From assembly GCA_945907085.1 (NCBI GenBank), contig CAMDSS010000005.1:1-25149 (forward strand): DNA of 25,149 nucleotides. Reading direction: 5' to 3'. Positions 24,119 to 25,149 of the stretch are shown in pieces. The position numbers and the translations under genes are program-made. How positions within the stretch are numbered: the stretch's first letter is position 1; every line of letters starts with the position of its first letter. Source of the stretch: Cyanobium sp. NIES-981 (lineage in GTDB: Bacteria; Cyanobacteriota; Cyanobacteriia; PCC-6307; Cyanobiaceae). The notes below the pieces were generated by a model. It was given only the letters and a program-made list of their open reading frames with translations, searched no databases and had not been told where the DNA came from.

Positions 24119-25149
24119 ATGACGCAAGACGGCCAGCGGCTTGCCGAATGCCGGCACGACCACCCCTTCTCCATCCTTGGGCCCCAACCCCTGGAATCCG
24201 GGGGTTGGGTGGTGCGGGTGTGGATGCCAGAGGCGGAGCGAGTCGAGCTGCTTGTAGGCGGCCAGTCCCTGGCCACCGAGACGCCCAACCACCCCTGGGT
24301 CTTTGAAGCCCAGCTGGCCACCAACCCAGGCAATGGCTATCAGGTTCGGGTGCACCGTGGCGGCATCGAACACGTGCAGCACGATCCCTGGGCCCAGCGC
24401 GACGCGTGGATGGGTGAACTGGATCAACTGCTGTTTGCCGAAGGCAACCACCACCACATTTGGCGCCGCATGGGTGCCCACCTGGGCGAGCAGGGCGGCA
24501 TTGCGGGAGTGCAATTTTGCCTTTGGGCCCCCAACGCCCGCAGCGTTTCCGTGCTCGGGGATTTCAATGGCTGGGATGGCCGCCATCACCCGATGCAATC
24601 GCGGGTTGGCGGCTCCTGGGAGCTGTTTATCCCAGGTCTGAAAGCCGGCCAGATCTACAAATACGAAATCCGGGCCCAGAACGGCCACTGTTATCAGAAG
24701 AGCGATCCCTACGGATTCCGCCACGAGGTACGGCCCAACAACGGCTCGGTGGTTGAGGCGATTGCCAACTACAGCTGGAGTGATGCCGGCTGGATGGACG
24801 AGCGCGACAACTCCAACCCCCTGGATCAACCCATTTCGGTCTACGAAATGCACCTCGGTAGCTGGATGCATGCCAGCGCCGATCGTCCCTTCATCGAAGC
24901 CGATGGCACCCCGCGGCCACCGGTACCCGCCGCCGATCTCAAACCGGGCGCCCGCCTGCTCACCTATCCGGAATTAGCCGATCGGGTGATTCCCTACGTG
25001 AAGGCTCGGGGCTTCACCCACATCGAGCTGATGCCGATCTCCGAGCATCCCTTCGATGGATCCTGGGGTTATCAGGTCACCGGATGGTATGCGCCCACCA
25101 GCCGCTTTGGCTCCCCGAATGAGTTTCGCGCCTTTGTGGAGCGCTGCCA
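24119..25149 (+). CDS. glgB: 1,4-alpha-glucan branching enzyme, 5' part (runs off the window)
   Basis: Glycogen branching enzyme that cuts alpha-1,4 chains and rejoins them by alpha-1,6 links; in cyanobacteria it builds the carbon store. The visible 343 residues include the N-terminal CBM48-like domain (HDHPFSILGPQPLE, GWVVRVWMPEAERVELLVGG), the second CBM48 (LWAPNARSVSVLGDFNGWDG, DPYGFRHEVRP), SVYEMHLGSW and the start of the GH13 barrel with ELMPISEHPFDGSWGYQVTG, whose family region I. The catalytic triad is beyond the window. The frame is open back to 24041. The ATG at 24119 starts MTQDGQRLAECRHDHP; a TTG at 24101 would give LLSLDWMTQDGQRLAE and could be the real start, since branching enzymes of this group may carry a short extra N-terminus. 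Its glucosyl donors come from ADP-glucose. Confidence 0.93.
   Translation, partial: MTQDGQRLAECRHDHPFSILGPQPLESGGWVVRVWMPEAERVELLVGGQSLATETPNHPWVFEAQLATNPGNGYQVRVHRGGIEHVQHDPWAQRDAWMGELDQLLFAEGNHHHIWRRMGAHLGEQGGIAGVQFCLWAPNARSVSVLGDFNGWDGRHHPMQSRVGGSWELFIPGLKAGQIYKYEIRAQNGHCYQKSDPYGFRHEVRPNNGSVVEAIANYSWSDAGWMDERDNSNPLDQPISVYEMHLGSWMHASADRPFIEADGTPRPPVPAADLKPGARLLTYPELADRVIPYVKARGFTHIELMPISEHPFDGSWGYQVTGWYAPTSRFGSPNEFRAFVERC

Noticed and set aside
1..25149. Mobile elements, CRISPR arrays, toxin-antitoxin or defence genes, tRNA/rRNA genes
   Set aside because: None seen on either strand by eye: no transposase or integrase motifs, no regularly spaced repeats, no cloverleaf with a CCA-type end. 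Short RNAs could be missed without a covariance search.

Overview
The window reads as a chromosomal segment of a high-GC unicellular picocyanobacterium, most likely the Synechococcus/Cyanobium lineage. The reasons are an NdhD-type NAD(P)H-quinone oxidoreductase subunit, a Ycf51-like (DUF2518) protein, a DUF2605 protein, a start-of-gene glgB, a threonyl-tRNA synthetase without a TGS domain, and dense GC-rich coding. No tRNA, rRNA, CRISPR array, insertion sequence or phage gene was seen. No stretch longer than about 120 bases is without a gene.

Layout. Bases 2-1972 (+): the 3' end of an unidentified gene, a Gly/Arg/Gln-rich low-complexity protein and trpS. Bases 2009-2359 (-): a DUF2605 gene. 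Bases 2416-7894 (+): thrS, glk, thrB and ndhD. Bases 8012-10132 (+): the M3 metallopeptidase prlC. Bases 10215-11258 (-): an alpha/beta hydrolase directly behind rlmH. Bases about 11368-13118 (+): an AT-richer pair, a NahK-like sugar-kinase-fold protein and a DOMON-like protein. Bases 13143-20126 (-): a tight run tamB, ROK kinase, proA, folB, transcribed in that order. Bases 20202-23185 (+): a compact run of four genes (Ycf51-like, DUF4332, small secreted protein, CocE/NonD hydrolase). Bases 23209-24009 (+): an exported protein with two DUF3887-like domains. Base 24119 onward (+): glgB, cut by the window end.

Functionally the window is mostly housekeeping: aminoacylation (TrpRS, ThrRS), threonine and proline synthesis (ThrB, ProA), folate (FolB), ribosome modification (RlmH), glucose phosphorylation and glycogen branching (Glk, ROK kinase, GlgB), photosynthetic/respiratory electron flow (NdhD) and envelope biogenesis (TamB). 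Two unrelated glucokinase-type enzymes (Glk and a ROK protein) lie in the same 25 kb.

I see no obvious new defence or mobile system. The parts most worth a second look are: the low-complexity GGQ/RGG protein before trpS; the NahK-like/DOMON pair with lower GC and no canonical start where the domain begins; the ROK kinase that has lost its zinc site; the four-gene run of poorly known proteins at 20.2-23.2 kb; short tandem duplications sitting exactly on the stop codons of glk and thrB; and an 18-bp perfect palindrome centred on a HIP1 octamer.
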